A stretch of DNA of 32,808 bases from Chloracidobacterium sp. Its GTDB lineage: Bacteria; Acidobacteriota; Blastocatellia; Pyrinomonadales; Pyrinomonadaceae. Location: the NCBI GenBank assembly GCA_016711345.1, contig JADJTD010000009.1, positions 1 through 32,808 on the forward strand, read 5' to 3'. The position numbers were made by a program, and so were the translations under genes. This document shows positions 13,629 to 21,855 of this stretch, piece by piece (positions within the stretch are counted from its first letter, which is position 1; each line of letters opens with the position of its first letter). Below the pieces are notes generated by a model. That model was not told where the DNA came from. It saw nothing but the letters and a program-made list of their open reading frames with translations, and searched no databases.

Positions 13629-13764
13629 ATCAGGGGAGCGTACCTACAACGTGCCTCCCCTGATACCTACCACAAATCTACAACGAGCCTACAACGCTGC
13701 CTACAACGATATACGAGCCGTAATCACACAGAGCCTACAACGAACCTACAACAGTACCTACAAC
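13629..13764. repeat. In-phase CTACAAC array with flanking inverted repeat
   Basis: CTACAAC occurs at 13644, 13678, 13689, 13701, 13735, 13746 and 13758. The spacings are 34, 11, 12, 34, 11 and 12 bases, so all copies lie on about the same face of the helix in two triplets. The first copy sits in the loop of a 10-bp inverted repeat (13629-13638 with 13655-13664). It resembles an iteron array or multi-operator. The rest of the gap to 13931 holds GGCGCC-type hairpins and no gene I can support. Confidence 0.7.
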
Positions 13765-13931
13765 ACCTCCCAGGACGGGGGTATACCTCTGGGAATGGAT
13801 GCTTAAGGCGACACAGTGACGGGGCAAAAAAGCGCCAACAGGCGCCCACACTCGCACGCACAAACAGGCGCCAATCACACACGGTCAACTTGTAATGATG
13901 GTGGCCACTGCCCACCAAGGAAAGGATGATC

Positions 13932-14159
13932 ATGATACAACAAAAACGCAATCGCCAACCTACTAAGCCAGCCGGGCCAGAAGGATGGCAGAATTTCCCG
14001 ATAGTGGCATACACGGAACTGGATGGGCGCCAAGTGCCGATCCGGTCCGATAAGCCGCTAGAGGTAGCGGCGACACGCGCTTTGCTATTGCTGGAAAATT
14101 TGCCGCCGGTTAAACATCGCCGCAATGGCGAGCTTGCCACTTTGGCAGATACACAGTAA
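13932..14159 (+). CDS. Hypothetical basic 75-aa protein
   Basis: The start MIQQKRNRQPTKPAG is preceded by AAGGA 6 bases upstream. The N-terminus is basic and proline-rich, followed by a compact part (WQNFPIVAYTELDGRQVPIR) and a helix (PLEVAATRALLLLENL). There is no signal or membrane segment. It stands alone between the iteron-like array and the acidic small gene. I do not recognise it. Confidence 0.5.
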   Translation: MIQQKRNRQPTKPAGPEGWQNFPIVAYTELDGRQVPIRSDKPLEVAATRALLLLENLPPVKHRRNGELATLADTQ

Positions 14160-14246
14160 ATATCAATCAAAGTAATTTTATCAACCGGGAGTAACCGCAG
14201 CAGTCATCACACCCACTCCCTCAATAGACCACACAGGGAGAATACT

Positions 14247-14537
14247 ATGAATACCGAGATCATTATCGAAATTTTTGAGGAAATCGAGCCGGCCATGATC
14301 GTTCATCACCGGGAGTTCAATGCGCTCTTGCGGCTTATCAAGCCCACGATGACACCGGAGATGTGGAGCAAGATCGAGAGCACTGTAAACCTGCGAGTTT
14401 ATGACGCCATGCAGAGCGCCTTCACAGTGGGGATTGCGCTGGGGATGCACTCTACGCCGACCGCCATTGATGAGGCGATTGTCAATGGCGATCTGGAGGA
14501 GCTGCTCAAAGACGCTCTGTCGAAACTGATCGACTGA
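14247..14537 (+). CDS. Small acidic helical protein, 96 aa
   Basis: AGGGAGA lies 5-6 bases before the ATG. The sequence is acidic and helical (MNTEIIIEIFEEIEPAMIVH, then LRLIKPTMTPEMWSKIESTV), ending in LLKDALSKLID, with no cysteines and no membrane segment. A broken copy of its C-terminus opens the window, so it marks the end of the unit upstream of backbones A and B. It is absent before backbone C. Its own strong terminator follows 13 bases later. Family unknown. Confidence 0.65.
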   Translation: MNTEIIIEIFEEIEPAMIVHHREFNALLRLIKPTMTPEMWSKIESTVNLRVYDAMQSAFTVGIALGMHSTPTAIDEAIVNGDLEELLKDALSKLID

Positions 14538-14549
14538 TTGATATGCGAA

Positions 14550-14589
14550 AGACGTAGCCTGTACGATTACAGGCTACGTCTGTTTTTTT
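14550..14589 (+). terminator. Terminator after the acidic small gene, copy B
   Basis: The 13-bp stem and T-run are identical to the hairpin at 169-208. Confidence 0.9.
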
Positions 14590-14590
14590 A

Positions 14591-14632
14591 GTTACTTTTG
14601 TATTATAACATTTGTTATAGCATAAAAGTAAC
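14591..14632. promoter_or_regulatory. Nested palindromic operator, copy B
   Basis: The same GTTACTTTT/AAAAGTAAC outer dyad and inner TATAACA dyad as at 210-251, about 110 bases before the RHH start. Confidence 0.55.
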
Positions 14633-14743
14633 ATTTTTGCAGTGAATATTACAAAAACTGATCCCGATATTTTGAATACTGCATATGCAGGTGGTATTAT
14701 ATTGTGAGCGTAAGACCTACCCGATCAACAGAGGATGGAGATT

Positions 14744-14953
14744 ATGAGCGAGATGATGATTCTGGGAACTGAAGTGCAGCGGCGCAGAGGTGGCATCACG
14801 CGGAATACTGAACAAATCGCCCTTCGCCTGCCTCATGAACTGAAAGCTGAAATTGACGGTCTTTCGGCCAGTCGCGGAATTTCGCGAACAACTATTCTAC
14901 TCGAAGGCGCTCAACTGTTCATGCAACAATTTGCGGCGGAGAGAGCGCAGTAG
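14744..14953 (+). CDS. RHH (Arc/CopG-like) regulator, intact copy, 69 aa
   Basis: It encodes MSEMMILGTEVQRRRGGITR, then the RHH strand and helices (IALRLPHELKAEIDGLSASR, TTILLEGAQLFMQQF). An in-frame ATG nine bases upstream (14735) would add three residues. AGAGG at 9-base spacing favours 14744. This copy shows the correct frame that A has lost at both ends. It is likely an autorepressor acting at the palindrome upstream, perhaps also controlling the replication gene that follows. A different RHH protein occupies this place in C, so regulator and operator appear to have been exchanged together. Confidence 0.75.
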   Translation: MSEMMILGTEVQRRRGGITRNTEQIALRLPHELKAEIDGLSASRGISRTTILLEGAQLFMQQFAAERAQ

Positions 14954-14963
14954 CCATAGAAAA

Positions 14964-14998
14964 CGAAGCGCCCTGCTCGTGACAGCAGGGCGTTTCTA
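14964..14998 (+). terminator. Terminator after RHH gene, copy B
   Basis: CGCCCTGCT/AGCAGGGCG stem (14969-14977 with 14984-14992) followed by TTTC, as in copy A. Confidence 0.75.
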
Positions 14999-15175
14999 AA
15001 TCGTCGTTTTTTCTCAGAAATATACATCGGTAATTATGACATATGTTATATAATAACACAAATTTCGATAATTTCGCGAAACGCCAGCCGGATGGCCAGC
15101 GTTCCACGGATCTGGAGGGAGGGCATCCCTCTCCCCATTTTAACACACCTGACGCTAGTATAAAAACTTCGCATA
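14993..15175 (+). promoter_or_regulatory. Conserved leader of the replication gene, copy B
   Basis: It matches 604-780 with one substitution and includes TATAAT and both hairpins. The frame opened by ATG 15043 leaves the replication-protein frame in this copy because two bases are missing near 15198 and 15208 compared with A. Confidence 0.5.
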
Positions 15176-17347
15176 TTGAGCGGAGCGAACAGCGATCCAG
15201 ATTGCCCATTTGCGGCCTGGGGCTTTACCTTCACTCTCTTAAATGGCAAAGTGCCCTTCACAAAGGGGTGGCAGAACCGGCCTTTTACCGCAGAAGAGGC
15301 CAGCCGTCACCCTGGCAATGCGGGCGTTCATGCCGGCACCCACAGTAACAACACTGTTTGGATCGACACTGACACCGGCTTTCCTCATCTTCTCGACACG
15401 TTTCCCATTTTAAAAAACTCGCTCATTTCCTACCGCGACAACGCCCCAGAGCGGGGGAAGGTGGCGATCCGCATAACTGATCGTCTCCCCGTTGCGGCCA
15501 AAGCACGCCGGCCGGAGGAGAAACAACCCTTTGCCGAACTCCTATCTACGGGTAATCAGGCGGCGGTTGTGGGTACGCACCCATCCGGCGCCCTCTACCA
15601 AAACAATGGGCGGGCGCCTATCGAGATGACCTTTGTCGAGCTTGCCGACATTTGGCGAGCCTGGACAGGCGAGGAATTGACCGATACCAAAGCCGACAAG
15701 GCCAAGCGCCCTGCTACCTCCCAACCCATCGGTGATGCCACCACTAAGCCCACAGAACGCACGCATTCACAGAATAGCCTGGCTGACCGAGTACGAGAGC
15801 ACTGGACGGTTTTGGAAGTCTTGTGCCACTTTGGCCGGCTGGGCGAAATGCGCAGTGAGCCAAACGGCGAGATCCGGGTATTGGGTAACGGTGGGTTGCT
15901 CATTCAACCCAAGGGCGATATTTTCTATTCGTTCGCTGACAGTCGGGGCGGCGATGCCCTTGAATGCTGGGCATGGTGTACGGGCCTGAGCCGGGCACCC
16001 AAGGGGCGGCGCTTTGTGGAAATGGCCCATGACATGTTGCTGGCCAAAGGCATCGAAATAGAGCGCCCTACGCCGGCTGTTGACCTTCTTGCGCTGTGCG
16101 ATGCCATCCTCACAACCGACTTAGGGCAGTTTGTTCCCGATGAACTGAAAGCCCAACGCAATGGCAAACCGGAATATCGCACGGCCTCAACCGACCGCCA
16201 AATCATCACCCGGATTCTACAGATCATGCGCGCAGTCGGTCGCACCGACAACGTTAGCATCAACGCCTACCGGGTAGTGCGCGGCGTCAATACGGACGGC
16301 GAAACCGTGCAAGCCAAGTCGCACAAGAGTGTAGAGCCGGTTTTACGGCGCCATGCCTGGCTATTTGATGCCCAGCCAACCGACAAACCAAATACCTGGA
16401 ATGTATCGATCAAAGTTGATATGATTACTTTTCCACTTGTAACACCAGTCTCTAGTGCTGCTAAAGGTGGAAATCTAATCACATCAACTTTTTTACACTG
16501 GATGAATGACGACGGGTTCAGTGGTGGCACGTCCCGTCACCAACGCCAAGCGGCGCGGCGGGCCTCCTGCGATGGTGGCGACGATACGTTCCATGCCTTC
16601 CTAGATAGCCTATTACCCGGGTTGCAAGCGTGTGGGATCCTGGTCGTTGACGGGTTGCTGAACGCCGGCGGCAGCGGCACAACTGTCGATGAACTGACCC
16701 AATCATTTGGCCTCACCAAGTCGCTGGTGGCGACGATCATTCGCAAGTTGCGTGACATGGGCCTGATCGAGTCCCATCGTCAACATAAGGCGCCCTCTAT
16801 CCATATCATCGAAGCCCACGCCTTTCAGGTGCTACAGTTTCGCCGACAGGAGTTTCGGACCTATAACGGCGGCCTTTGTCGCTGGGAACGGACCTTGGAA
16901 CGGGCGCAAAATAGAGCAGAGAAAACGGCCTGCGACCTCGCCACCGTGGGCGCTGACACCACACAACTGGAGCGCAAGATCGCCCGCCTGACCGAACAGC
17001 GGCGCCGGGTGCGTGAGCAGCTCTACCCATCTATGAGTAATGACGACCTCAACAAATGGGCCTATACACCGCTCTATCTACCGCCGGCCGGGCGCCAGAA
17101 ACAAGCGCCGACTATGCCGGAACCGACCGCGCTGGCCTGGTATCGACTGACAGAACTAACCGGCCGCCTAACCCTGTCGGAGTCGGAATTTGCCGAGCTG
17201 GTAGAGTTAAGCGATATGTTGGGCGCTAACATCCCCTTTGCTGACAATCTCATTTGGGCGCAATACTATCGCAAACAAGCGGACATTGCGCAGATCATCA
17301 CAACCACCTGTCGCTTGGCGGATGACGAGGCGGTGAAGGCACTATGA
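15176..17347 (+). CDS. Prim-Pol (AEP-type) replication protein, 723 aa
   Basis: This is a multidomain plasmid or phage replication protein. Residues 12-165 form a primase-polymerase domain: WIDTD (residues 62-66) is the metal-binding D-x-D, and VVGTHPSGALYQ (131-142) carries the conserved His. Residues 205-275 resemble a degenerate CHC2 primase zinc-binding module without its cysteines (NGGLLIQPKGDIFYSFADSR, then GGDALECW). Residues 500-536 are a winged HTH (TTVDELTQSFGLTKSLVATI), and 570-615 a coiled coil. No helicase Walker motif is seen, so a host or separate helicase would be needed. The start used is a TTG. The true start may be ATG 15043, reached after restoring two bases as in copy A. 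It probably synthesises primers and binds an origin nearby. Confidence 0.85.
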   Translation: MSGANSDPDCPFAAWGFTFTLLNGKVPFTKGWQNRPFTAEEASRHPGNAGVHAGTHSNNTVWIDTDTGFPHLLDTFPILKNSLISYRDNAPERGKVAIRITDRLPVAAKARRPEEKQPFAELLSTGNQAAVVGTHPSGALYQNNGRAPIEMTFVELADIWRAWTGEELTDTKADKAKRPATSQPIGDATTKPTERTHSQNSLADRVREHWTVLEVLCHFGRLGEMRSEPNGEIRVLGNGGLLIQPKGDIFYSFADSRGGDALECWAWCTGLSRAPKGRRFVEMAHDMLLAKGIEIERPTPAVDLLALCDAILTTDLGQFVPDELKAQRNGKPEYRTASTDRQIITRILQIMRAVGRTDNVSINAYRVVRGVNTDGETVQAKSHKSVEPVLRRHAWLFDAQPTDKPNTWNVSIKVDMITFPLVTPVSSAAKGGNLITSTFLHWMNDDGFSGGTSRHQRQAARRASCDGGDDTFHAFLDSLLPGLQACGILVVDGLLNAGGSGTTVDELTQSFGLTKSLVATIIRKLRDMGLIESHRQHKAPSIHIIEAHAFQVLQFRRQEFRTYNGGLCRWERTLERAQNRAEKTACDLATVGADTTQLERKIARLTEQRRRVREQLYPSMSNDDLNKWAYTPLYLPPAGRQKQAPTMPEPTALAWYRLTELTGRLTLSESEFAELVELSDMLGANIPFADNLIWAQYYRKQADIAQIITTTCRLADDEAVKAL

Positions 17348-17547
17348 CAACCTATAGATGCCCCACAGCGCGCCGCCTGGCCATGTTGCGCAAAAGCCTG
17401 CGCCGGCGCTACGTGCCCCACAACCCGCATGGTGCGGCGGTTGATGGCCGGCTGGTGGCCAGCCACACCAAGCTCAGAAAAGCCCGCGAGAGGAGCGTGA
17501 AAGGCCCATTTTCTTCGTCGTTTTTCGTCAAATCACACCGAAATTGA
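17344..17547 (+). CDS. Small basic protein, 67 aa, overlapping the replication gene
   Basis: The ATG overlaps the replication gene stop (ATGA), so translation is coupled. It is Arg/Lys rich throughout (RRLAMLRKSLRRRYVPHNP, then HTKLRKARERSVKG) and probably binds nucleic acid. Copies A and C keep the RRYVPHNP frame when single indels are repaired, which supports a real gene. The promoter of the next gene lies inside its last codons. No family is recognised. Confidence 0.55.
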   Translation: MTTYRCPTARRLAMLRKSLRRRYVPHNPHGAAVDGRLVASHTKLRKARERSVKGPFSSSFFVKSHRN

Positions 17548-17553
17548 TACAAT
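17525..17553 (+). promoter_or_regulatory. Promoter of the 78-aa gene, copy B
   Basis: TCGTCA (17525-17530), 17 bp, TACAAT (17548-17553), identical to copy A. Confidence 0.5.
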
Positions 17554-17587
17554 TACTATTCGTGTAGTAGTGTTGCGTAGGTGGTGT

Positions 17588-17824
17588 ATGGCTGAAAAAC
17601 TGAGAAAAAAGGTTTTTTGTACGGGTGATGCTGCTCTGGATCTAATCTATGCCGTTGTGCGTCAAGCACGCTTGGACATTCATTTTAATGCAGTTATGAC
17701 AGAGAAAGACGTGCCGCCGGCTGAGTTTTTAGACGAATTTCTTGACGGCGCTCGTGACAATCAGAGCGTGATCGTGCCGCAACGCAAAGCGCCAGCAAGG
17801 CACCGTGGACGGTGGCACGCATAG
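17588..17824 (+). CDS. Conserved hypothetical 78-aa protein, B allele
   Basis: Same gene as 3184-3420, starting MAEKLRKKVF with AGGTGG upstream. The differences from A (Q-A-R, H-F-N and A-V-M at residues about 30-40) are shared with copy C. It keeps the acidic centre and the basic C-terminus. It is a single-gene unit flanked by its own promoter and terminator, with unknown function. Confidence 0.7.
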   Translation: MAEKLRKKVFCTGDAALDLIYAVVRQARLDIHFNAVMTEKDVPPAEFLDEFLDGARDNQSVIVPQRKAPARHRGRWHA

Positions 17825-17870
17825 CCATAGGCTGACCTGTCATCTGTTGAAAATAATATTTTATTGCGCC

Positions 17871-17906
17871 GGGTGCGCGGATCTTCTTGAGATCCGCACC
17901 CTTTTT
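17871..17906 (+). terminator. Rho-independent terminator, copy B
   Basis: GGGTGC and GGATC pair with GATCC and GCACCC, with GC bulged on the left arm, followed by TTTTTA. Copy A has the fully paired version. Confidence 0.85.
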
Positions 17907-17930
17907 ACTTTTACGGACTGGAGAATGGAT

Positions 17931-17975
17931 ATGTTACCAGCACTGCAAGGTGAAAGAGGATCGGTGGCCCCATGA
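17931..17975 (+). CDS. 14-codon leader ORF, copy B
   Basis: It encodes the same peptide MLPALQGERGSVAP with the same GGAG spacing and the same ATGA overlap with the following start as in copy A. Confidence 0.5.
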   Translation: MLPALQGERGSVAP

Positions 17976-18701
17976 CAGCAAACCTGTGGGACCGGCAGCC
18001 GTGGGACACTGATACGTCCTACTACATCTTTCAAACCTACTACCTACCCATGCAGCCCAACGAGCGCACGCTGGCCGATGCCTACCGCAATTACCGTCTG
18101 TCAAAAGGATTATCAAAGACGACGCCGTCCGGCACACCCATCAACGCCCCAGGCGCCTGGAAGAACTGGAGCGAAGGCCGCACCTCGAAGGGCCACAAGC
18201 CATCCGGCACCGTCTTTGAAAATAGCATAGGCTGGCCAGCGCGTGCCCGCGCCTATGACACCCATCTAAGCGAGCAGGCGCGCAAGGCAGAAGAAGAGCT
18301 GTGGAAGCAACGCCAACTCCAGATACGGCAGAAGGAATGGGACGCCGCCGAGGAGCTTTGGGAACGCTCTAAGCAGATGAGGCGGGCGCCGGTGTTTCGT
18401 CAAACTGTGACAGATGTTTTGGCGGAAGATGGAAAGACAATCAACCGTACCATCATCATAGAGCCGGCTGACTGGAAAGAAGCAGACGTAGCGCACAGTG
18501 GAAGAGGCCAGCCGGTTGGCGCAAGTCTGCCGAGATGGATCAAGAGAAGGTGAGTATAGGCGACTGGCGGCAAGAGTTAGCCAAGCCGGCATCGATCCGG
18601 ACTTCTTCTATGGCCTTTTGGTGGCAGCCATCGCAGCGCAGGAAGCCGGTGTAACGCAGCAGCATGTATTAGAGCTTGTTCGTTCAGCAGCAAATAAATA
18701 G
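17972..18701 (+). pseudogene. Terminase-small-subunit-like protein, copy B frameshifted
   Basis: It follows the 244-aa protein of copy A to about residue 175 (DWKEADVA). There GCGCACAGT has become GCACAGT, and further losses at about 18518 and 18582 shift the frame. The C-terminal residues (AGIDPDFFYGLLVAAIAAQE) reappear in another frame up to 18701. The N-terminal allele (LSKTTPSGTPINAPGAWKNW) differs from A. All breaks are one- or two-base losses, so this may be a consensus problem. Confidence 0.7.
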
Positions 18702-18713
18702 ACAGGAGAGAGT

Positions 18714-19169
18714 ATGTCATTGAAGGCAGTGCAACAACAGTACAACGAAGCCCTTGCAAAACTACAGGAGTTAGATCGGGCTATTTCCGAAGCGGTAGCC
18801 GCCAATAGCCAAGTCGGCTACATCGTTGATGAGAGCCAGATCCGTTTTCAGCGCCGCCGGCACGCTGAGGTAGTTGATATGCATCGACGGACGCTGCAGG
18901 ATCATCTCAACCGAAAAGATGAACTGGAAGGCCAGATCGAAAAACTGCGGGCTGAGCTGAAACGGTGGCAGCCTAACATGCCTGAACGATTGCTGCAAGT
19001 GGACAGCGACATTGCAGCAATCCATGCGACCCTTGGGCGGTACTACCCGTTTTTAGTGGAACAACTGAGAAGCGCCGCTATCCACGTCAGTGGCGTTTTG
19101 CAGCACTATCGCGGCCTGTGTGACCGCTTAGCCGACTGCGAAAAATCATTGCAGCAACTTCTAGCGTAG
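18714..19169 (+). CDS. Coiled-coil protein, 151 aa, copy B
   Basis: The translation is identical to 4318-4773. GGAG is placed two bases closer to the ATG than in copy A. This is the most conserved coding sequence between A and B, in contrast to its damaged upstream neighbour. The function is unknown. Confidence 0.7.
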   Translation: MSLKAVQQQYNEALAKLQELDRAISEAVAANSQVGYIVDESQIRFQRRRHAEVVDMHRRTLQDHLNRKDELEGQIEKLRAELKRWQPNMPERLLQVDSDIAAIHATLGRYYPFLVEQLRSAAIHVSGVLQHYRGLCDRLADCEKSLQQLLA

Positions 19170-19299
19170 TGAGTGTTGAAACTGGCTTGCAGAAACCGGC
19201 CTATTTTCAATGAAACAAGGTAGGTCGGTATGTTTCTATGTTTTTGCGATTTTATGCAAATGGTGACCTTCCTATTGATTCAGGCAAAAGGGGTGCTGT

Positions 19300-19836
19300 A
19301 TGAAGTATCTAGCCGCGCTTTTCCTGCTGATGGCCCTGGCCGCCGGCTGTGGTGGGAATGAAATAGACGCAAGCGAGATGAGTTCCCTTGTGTCTACCAC
19401 AGATGACGCGAACGGCATGGTGTTTTACTTTGATAATCGCTCGCAGTCGCTCCAGGGCACCTACTTCTATCCATACATAGCGCAACGGGGCGATGACTTT
19501 TGGCTAAGGCTAAAAATCATCTATCGGCCTGACACGCTCGTCTTTATTGAAAAGTACGTTGTGACCACGCCGGATCGCACTTTCACCATAGAGCCGAATC
19601 TTGACCGGCTTGGCGAAACGGTAGAGGTAGACTGGATTGATGGAAAGTCGGTCGAGAAATTTGACGGCTTTGTTGCTGACAAGGATCTGGAGATGCTTAG
19701 AGCCGTGGCCACGTCGCCGGCAACGGAGGTCCGCTTTGTTGGGTCACAGGGCGAAGGCAGCGTTACCCTGACTGAAACGGAGCGTAAGATCGTGGCATCG
19801 ATCTTGGCAGCCTATGAGACGATGATCGAGCAGTAA
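19300..19836 (+). CDS. Lipoprotein, 178 aa
   Basis: The signal peptide MKYLAALFLLMALAAGCGGN has a textbook lipobox (LAAGC), so Cys17 should be lipidated and the protein anchored at the membrane outer face. The mature part is acidic with beta-rich segments (YFYPYIAQRGDDFWLRLKII, FIEKYVVTTPDRTFTIEPN) and a helical tail (ETERKIVASILAAYETMIEQ). AGGGGTG lies about 6 bases before the ATG. Plasmid lipoproteins can act in entry exclusion, or here perhaps superinfection exclusion, but nothing in the sequence proves it. The stop overlaps the 26-bp inverted repeat. Confidence 0.8.
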   Translation: MKYLAALFLLMALAAGCGGNEIDASEMSSLVSTTDDANGMVFYFDNRSQSLQGTYFYPYIAQRGDDFWLRLKIIYRPDTLVFIEKYVVTTPDRTFTIEPNLDRLGETVEVDWIDGKSVEKFDGFVADKDLEMLRAVATSPATEVRFVGSQGEGSVTLTETERKIVASILAAYETMIEQ

Positions 19837-19914
19837 CAACACTACACTACAGTTGTATGATTAAAGTCTGATTTTGTACAACAAAACCATCATACAACTG
19901 TAGTGTAGTGTTGT
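19836..19914. repeat. 26-bp perfect inverted repeat, copy B
   Basis: Arms 19836-19861 and 19889-19914 are exact complements, with sequence and 27-nt spacer identical to copy A. Confidence 0.9.
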
Positions 19915-19923
19915 GTATCTATA

Positions 19924-19965
19924 AATAAGAAGAGGTGATCGACATGTCGATCACCTCTTCTTATT
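19924..19965. terminator. 42-bp palindromic bidirectional terminator, copy B
   Basis: Identical to 5526-5567, between convergent genes. Confidence 0.8.
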
Positions 19966-19967
19966 CC

Positions 19968-20269
19968 TCATTCGATTTTATCAAGGCTGGCTACATATTC
20001 CTGCAAACTACCTTTATACAGCAGGCGTCCTTTGTGCTTGAGTGACAACCCGTCACGCTCGTACCATCGTTCATACAGGTACTGCTGTGAACTGTTACCA
20101 CGCACTGATAAGCGATCCTCGAAGTAATGGCCAGCGCCAAAAGCTTTTCCTCTGGACTGGCTTCCTTCGCAAAGGGCGCTATGTCGGTCAACTCCTGCTG
20201 TAGCGCTGCAATCTCATCCCGGTTTAGGTCTGCGAGTAATTCACGAATCTTATTGAGTTTACTTTTCAT
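19968..20269 (-). pseudogene. 100-aa reverse protein, copy B with one-base loss
   Basis: It is identical to the intact gene at 5570-5872 except for one missing G near 20133 (GGCCAGCGCC against GGCCAGGCGCC). This shifts the frame after residue 45 (EEKLLA) and replaces the aromatic second half. It is probably a consensus error. Confidence 0.65.
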
Positions 20270-20534
20270 TGTGCCTGTCCCCTGTTTGCAATCGGTCTAT
20301 GTGTGTCTATTGTATCATATTTACACACACACTACTTGACGATTGCTCTACGATGTGTGTGTAGATTCACTAAAAAAGACACACAATCAGGGCAAAAAGA
20401 AACCGGCTGAAGCGTTCCCCCGAAGCGACCGAAGCCGCACGCAACAAGCCGGTTATGTGGATTATAACGCAGTGTGGGTAGGTAGACAAAGCGACATTTG
20501 GCGTAGCTGACGTTACAGGATCTCTGTAAGGGTG
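20270..20534. other. Intergenic backbone end and junction to cargo B
   Basis: No gene. The AACCGGCT/AGCCGGTT inverted repeat and the block end AACGCAGTGTGGG are as in A (junction at 20478). Beyond it, unique sequence carries a small TTACAG/CTGTAA dyad at 20513-20529 before the end of the reverse integrase operon. Confidence 0.45.
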
Positions 20535-20744
20535 TTACAATTCGGCGCCTGACTGTCGCTTTTCGCTTTGATCTAGCAAGCCGGCAAGGAAGGCGCGTTC
20601 CACTTCCAGCGCCATCAGATAGCCGTCGTTGGTGGCTGCCCTGGTTGCGTCGATAGGTGTTTCCTCCTGCACTCGCTTAATCTCTGCTTCGACACTGCGA
20701 CGCCGGCCACGTAGTTGGGTGATCAATTCGTTCTTACTGAGCAT
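20535..20744 (-). CDS. Small integrase-associated helical protein, cargo B, 69 aa
   Basis: It starts MLSKNELITQLRGRRRSVEA with a strong AGGAGGG ribosome site on the reverse strand, 16 bases after the integrase stop. It has the same position, length and opening pattern as the gene at 6512-6709. Helical and charged, with the middle (RAATNDGYLMALEVERAFLA) likely one long helix. A joint function with the integrase is suggested by the paired conservation and not by any motif. Confidence 0.65.
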   Translation of the reverse strand: MLSKNELITQLRGRRRSVEAEIKRVQEETPIDATRAATNDGYLMALEVERAFLAGLLDQSEKRQSGAEL

Positions 20745-20760
20745 GGTTATATCCCTCCTG

Positions 20761-21672
20761 TTAGATGCGTAAGCCCAAGGCATCACACGGAGCGCTACTC
20801 AAATCTTGTTGCACCCCAATATACCGTTCGGTTGTCTGCACGCTGCTATGTCCTAAGGATAGTTGAATCTGTTCAATGGGTGCATTGCCCTTGTGCGCCA
20901 GCTTGGCAAAGGTTCTTCGCAAGTCATGCGGTCGCACGTCTACACCGATCAGCGCGGCGTAGTCTTTCACCACGTCAAAGATTGCTTGTGCTGTCATGCC
21001 CTGGGCGGTGATGTGATCGCCACGACGCACCGACCGAAACAGAACGCCATCGGCAACACCGGCCGCCAACAGGTAAGCATCAATCGCGTACTTGCACCAC
21101 GCCGGCATAGGCACCGACCGCGTCTTACTGCGCTTGCCTACCAGGTCAACAATCACCCAACGCCCCTCGCGCTGCTGAATGTTGCCGACAGCTAACCCGG
21201 TGCATTCCTCACGACGCAACCCACAACCCAACAGAACGGCCAGTATCGCACGATCGCGTAGACCCTTGACCGTCGCCACATTGGGCAGCCCTAACAACTG
21301 TTGCGCCTGTTCCTTAGTCAACCAGTTCCCTAACCGCTTGCCCTCTTTGCGCACGCCCTCTACACGCCCGACCGCCTGGGCCGCACTGTGGTCAATCACG
21401 CCATTGTCAGCCAGTTCAACGGCCAGCTTCCTGATCGCCGTCAACCGCTGGTTAATACTGGATGCACTGACGCCGGCATCACGCAGCGCAGTGACATGGG
21501 CTTGCACCGTCGCCTTGCTAAACCCTGCCTGGCCGGTTGTGCTATGCCATGCGATGAAGTCAGTTAGCGCCCGACTGTAAGCGCGCTTGGTGTGGTCGCT
21601 GGTCACGGCATTGCATACCAGGTTGATGATAGGCTGGATCGTGTTGGTGGTGATCGTCGCTAATTCCGTCAT
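20761..21672 (-). CDS. Tyrosine recombinase (integrase B), 303 aa
   Basis: This is a complete phage-type or XerC/D-like integrase. The core-binding domain is at residues 12-100 (HTKRAYSRALTDFIAWHSTT). The catalytic set is complete: Arg153 (GCGLRREE), Lys180 or 183 (GKRSKTR), His249 and Arg252 (HDLRRTF), His275 (GHSSVQTT) and Tyr284. It opens with MTELATITT, like integrase A, but the bodies are clearly diverged, so target sites may differ. It is divergent from the RHH gene at 21856, with shared TCAATAG operators between them. It likely catalyses integration or multimer resolution at a site beside its 3-prime end, where the backbone repeat ends. Confidence 0.93.
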   Translation of the reverse strand: MTELATITTNTIQPIINLVCNAVTSDHTKRAYSRALTDFIAWHSTTGQAGFSKATVQAHVTALRDAGVSASSINQRLTAIRKLAVELADNGVIDHSAAQAVGRVEGVRKEGKRLGNWLTKEQAQQLLGLPNVATVKGLRDRAILAVLLGCGLRREECTGLAVGNIQQREGRWVIVDLVGKRSKTRSVPMPAWCKYAIDAYLLAAGVADGVLFRSVRRGDHITAQGMTAQAIFDVVKDYAALIGVDVRPHDLRRTFAKLAHKGNAPIEQIQLSLGHSSVQTTERYIGVQQDLSSAPCDALGLRI

Positions 21673-21744
21673 GGTTCTACACTCCTTTTACCTTTTGATA
21701 AGTACTAATATCATAACCTATTATACACCTTTATGGATATAAGT

Positions 21745-21855
21745 CAATAGGCAAAGTGGCCGCTATGGTGCGTTATCCTATTGATTTCGGGGTGCAATAG
21801 TGCTATCATGTAACCGTCAATAGTGATAGTGATTTTAGTTTTAGGATGGTGATTT
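21745..21855 (+). promoter_or_regulatory. Promoter and CAATAG operators, cargo B
   Basis: TTGATT (21781-21786), 17 bp, TATCAT (21804-21809). CAATAG occurs near 21746, 21796 and 21820, with the inverse CTATTG overlapping the -35 (21779). Placement between the integrase and RHH genes mirrors 7950-8059, but the repeat sequence differs, as expected for a diverged regulator. Confidence 0.6.

Larger units (their letters stand above)
14381..20478. repeat. Backbone copy B (large direct repeat)
   Basis: This is the second copy of the block at 1-6081. It has the only intact Prim-Pol replication gene, small basic gene and lipoprotein gene, but single-base losses in the terminase-like gene (about 18490-18585) and the reverse 100-aa gene. 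Copy-specific differences of more than one base match copy C rather than A in the 78-aa gene and the terminase-like gene. Confidence 0.95.

Noticed and set aside
13623..13895. 90-codon open frame across the CTACAAC array, starting at TGATG overlap
   Set aside because: The translation is low-complexity and driven by the heptamer repeats (LQRCLQRYTS...). The regular 11/12/34 spacing is not a multiple of three, so the repeats are better explained as DNA sites. Kept only as the alternative for that finding.
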